7,956 nucleotides of DNA from Actinomycetota bacterium. GTDB taxonomy: Bacteria > Actinomycetota > Thermoleophilia > Gaiellales > Gaiellaceae. Where the stretch lies: positions 1 through 7,956 of the forward strand of contig PMMN01000033.1 in assembly GCA_003162235.1 (NCBI GenBank), written 5' to 3'. Of the stretch, positions 6,276-7,956 are shown piece by piece. How positions within the stretch are numbered: position 1 is the stretch's first letter; every line of letters starts with the position of its first letter. The notes under the pieces are model-generated. The model did no database searches. It was not told the DNA's origin and worked only from the letters and a program-made list of their open reading frames with translations. The position numbers and the translations under genes are program-made.

Positions 6276-7043
6276 ATGCAGCCGCTGTTTGTGTTCTTGA
6301 TCGCCGTCGGCATCCTCGCCCTGCTTCTCATCGCGGCCGCGATCAGAGTGGCGCGTGAGTACGAGCGCGGAGTGGTTTTCCGCCTCGGGCGCTTGCTTCC
6401 GCAACCGAAGGGCCCGGGTCTCTTTCTTCTCATTCCGATCATCGACCGGATGGTCAGGGTCGACTTGCGCACGATCACCCTCAACATCCCGCCGCAAGAA
6501 GTGATCACGAAGGACAACGTCCCGGCCCGCGTGAACGCGGTCGCCTATTTCCGCATCCTCGACCCCTCGGCGGCGATCGTGCAGGTGGAGAACTTCCTCA
6601 TGGCCACTTCTCAGATCGCGCAGACGACGCTGCGCTCGGTTCTCGGCCAGCACGTCCTCGACGAGCTCCTGTCCGAGCGAGAGAAGATCAACCTGATTCT
6701 GCAGGGGATCATCGACGAACAGACCCAGCCCTGGGGCATCAAAGTCTCGATCGTCGAAGTCAAGGACGTGGAGATCCCTTCGGGGATGCAACGGGCGATG
6801 GCCCGCCAGGCCGAAGCCGAGCGAGAACGGCGGGCAAAAGTCATCAACGCCGAAGGCGAGTACCAGGCTTCCGAGCGCCTGCGTGACGCCGCGCTCGTGA
6901 TGGAAGCCACGCCGATCGCGCTTCAGCTGCGCTACCTCCAGACACTGCTCGAGATCAGCAACAACCAGGCGACGACGATCGTCTTCCCGGCGCCGATCGA
7001 TCTACTCAAGCCGCTGCTCGGTCCAAACGGTGGCTCCAAGTAG
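6276..7043 (+). CDS. Slipin/stomatin-like SPFH (band 7) membrane protein
   Basis: Integral membrane scaffold protein of the stomatin/prohibitin family that oligomerises and is thought to organise membrane microdomains and modulate membrane proteolysis. The protein of 255 residues has an N-terminal hydrophobic helix (about 3-25), then the SPFH domain. [15 protein letters not shown] (27-41), [20 protein letters not shown] (46-65) and [19 protein letters not shown] (76-94) are hallmark slipin segments. A charged coiled-coil stretch rich in Glu, Arg and Ala follows (about 172-210, [20 protein letters not shown]). The C-terminus has the hydrophobic [16 protein letters not shown] (233-248), the region that archaeal NfeD protease cuts in its partner stomatin. 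It follows nfeD by 34 bp and the pairing is a classic two-gene unit. It overlaps the next reading frame by 14 bp. Confidence 0.96.
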   Translation: MQPLFVFLIAVGILALLLIAAAIRVAREYERGVVFRLGRLLPQPKGPGLFLLIPIIDRMVRVDLRTITLNIPPQEVITKDNVPARVNAVAYFRILDPSAAIVQVENFLMATSQIAQTTLRSVLGQHVLDELLSEREKINLILQGIIDEQTQPWGIKVSIVEVKDVEIPSGMQRAMARQAEAERERRAKVINAEGEYQASERLRDAALVMEATPIALQLRYLQTLLEISNNQATTIVFPAPIDLLKPLLGPNGGSK

Positions 7044-7956
7044 CTCCGGCGAAGAGAGCGTAGAGGGCGCCCGGCCGGCCTCGCGAGTGGCCGTCGATCC
7101 GCTCTCGGGCCGGGAAGTTATCTCCGCGCCCGGGCGAGCGAAGCGTCCCGGAAGCTCGAGCGCCCTGATCCCTTCGGCGGCGGATGGCGAAGCGGAAGCA
7201 TGCCCGTTCTGCGAGGGGCACGAGGGCGAGACACCTCCGGAGCTCTTTGCGCTCGGCGGTAGCCTCGAACGCGCGCCCGACAGCCCCGGCTGGGACGTGC
7301 GGGTCGTGCCCAATCTCTACCCCGCCTTCGAGCGCCAGCAGGTCGTGATCCATTCCCCCGAACACGCGCGCTCGCTCGGCGATCTCACCGACAGCCAGCT
7401 CGCGCTGATCGTCGAGGCCTGGGCGAGGATCGCCGAGGACGCCTGGAGCGAAGGCTTCGACCACCTGCTCGTGTTCGTGAACGAGGGCGAGGCCGCCGGC
7501 GCAAGCCTTCCTCACTCTCACTCCCAGACGGTCTGGCTCGACCGAGAACCGCCGCAGGTCGTCGCCGAAGCGCCGCGACTACACCGCGACGGCTGCGCGC
7601 TCTGCGCCCTGATCGCCGATCTTCCGCCCGCTTTCCGCCTCGCCGAGCGCGAGCTCGAGACGAGCGCGGTGTTACTCGCCGTCTCCCCTGCCGGGCGGGC
7701 GCCTTACGAGCTGTTGATCGCTCCGAGCGAGCACCTCGCGGACGCCTTCGGTAAGACCGAACAGCTCGCGGCCGCACTCGCACTCGCGGCCGACGGAATC
7801 AGACGCCTGAACGCCGTCGAGGGGCCGATTCCCTTCAATCTCTGGCTGCACAACTTCCAGGGTGACGGCCACTGGCACCTCGAGCTGGTGCCGCGGCTGA
7901 GCGTGTTCGCCGGGATCGAGCTCGGCGCCGGTATCTACGTCAACACGCTCGAGCCG
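7030..7956 (+). CDS. galT: GalT-family (HIT superfamily) hexose-1-phosphate nucleotidyltransferase, partial
   Basis: Related to galactose-1-phosphate uridylyltransferase, which swaps UMP between UDP-glucose and galactose-1-phosphate through a uridylyl-histidine. About 309 residues are visible and the frame is still open at the right edge; the ending [15 protein letters not shown] suggests only a short tail is missing. Seen: [20 protein letters not shown] (21-40), CPFCEGHE (Cys58, Cys61), [19 protein letters not shown] (His112) and [10 protein letters not shown] (His162, His164, Gln166). Cys58, Cys61, His112 and His162 match the zinc ligands of E. coli GalT, and His164 the nucleophile. The motif is HSHSQ where E. 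coli has HPHGQ, and a second CxxC (Cys189, Cys192) is present. GTG 7030 overlaps the slipin gene by 14 bp without a clear Shine-Dalgarno; GTG 7087 is an alternative. ADP-glucose phosphorylase-like activity is possible. Confidence 0.83.
   Translation, partial: MAPSSSGEESVEGARPASRVAVDPLSGREVISAPGRAKRPGSSSALIPSAADGEAEACPFCEGHEGETPPELFALGGSLERAPDSPGWDVRVVPNLYPAFERQQVVIHSPEHARSLGDLTDSQLALIVEAWARIAEDAWSEGFDHLLVFVNEGEAAGASLPHSHSQTVWLDREPPQVVAEAPRLHRDGCALCALIADLPPAFRLAERELETSAVLLAVSPAGRAPYELLIAPSEHLADAFGKTEQLAAALALAADGIRRLNAVEGPIPFNLWLHNFQGDGHWHLELVPRLSVFAGIELGAGIYVNTLEP

Noticed and set aside
6111..6791. 226-residue frame on the minus strand opposite nfeD and slipin
   Set aside because: Its composition (Asp, Arg, His) is typical of antisense frames in high-GC DNA, and both plus-strand genes have clear family motifs.
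7385..7783. Arg-rich frame on the minus strand opposite galT
   Set aside because: Low-complexity Arg/Ser/Ala composition, no motif, and the opposite strand carries the GalT zinc and histidine motifs.

Overview
The window is G+C-rich bacterial chromosomal DNA carrying ten protein genes packed almost without gaps, split into two divergent blocks that meet near position 4270. The protein sequences, the GTG and TTG starts, and a possible leaderless promoter suggest a high-GC actinobacterium, perhaps of the Thermoleophilia (Solirubrobacter/Gaiella) type. This assignment is inferred from general resemblance only.

Left block, minus strand (4264 down to 1): an ECF-type sigma factor, then fabZ, fabH, fabD, fabG and the N-terminal part of fabF, which runs off the left edge. 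The first five junctions overlap or nearly overlap: ATGA between sigma and fabZ, GTGA between fabZ and fabH, 11 bp between fabH and fabD, 8 bp between fabD and fabG, and a 2-bp gap between fabG and fabF. This is one translationally coupled operon for type II fatty acid synthesis. FabD loads malonate onto ACP, FabH starts chains, FabF elongates, FabG reduces and FabZ dehydrates. The enoyl reductase and acpP are not in the window, and acpP is absent from its common place between fabG and fabF.

Right block, plus strand (4283 to 7956): a minimal biotin-protein ligase (birA), a long-form NfeD membrane protease-like protein, a slipin/stomatin SPFH protein, and a GalT-family nucleotidyltransferase that runs off the right edge close to its C-terminus. 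BirA fits functionally with the left block because biotinylated acetyl-CoA carboxylase makes the malonyl-CoA used by FabD. NfeD and slipin are a well-known protease/scaffold pair of the membrane.

The divergent intergenic space is only 18 bp, and candidate -10 boxes for the two directions lie on nearly the same bases. The points most worth a second look are the sigma factor fused by translation to the fab operon, the back-to-back promoters, the shortened BirA with an altered KWPND motif, and the Arg found where archaeal NfeD has its catalytic Lys. I see no mobile elements, RNA genes, CRISPR arrays or long repeats, and no stretch over 300 bases lacks a gene.
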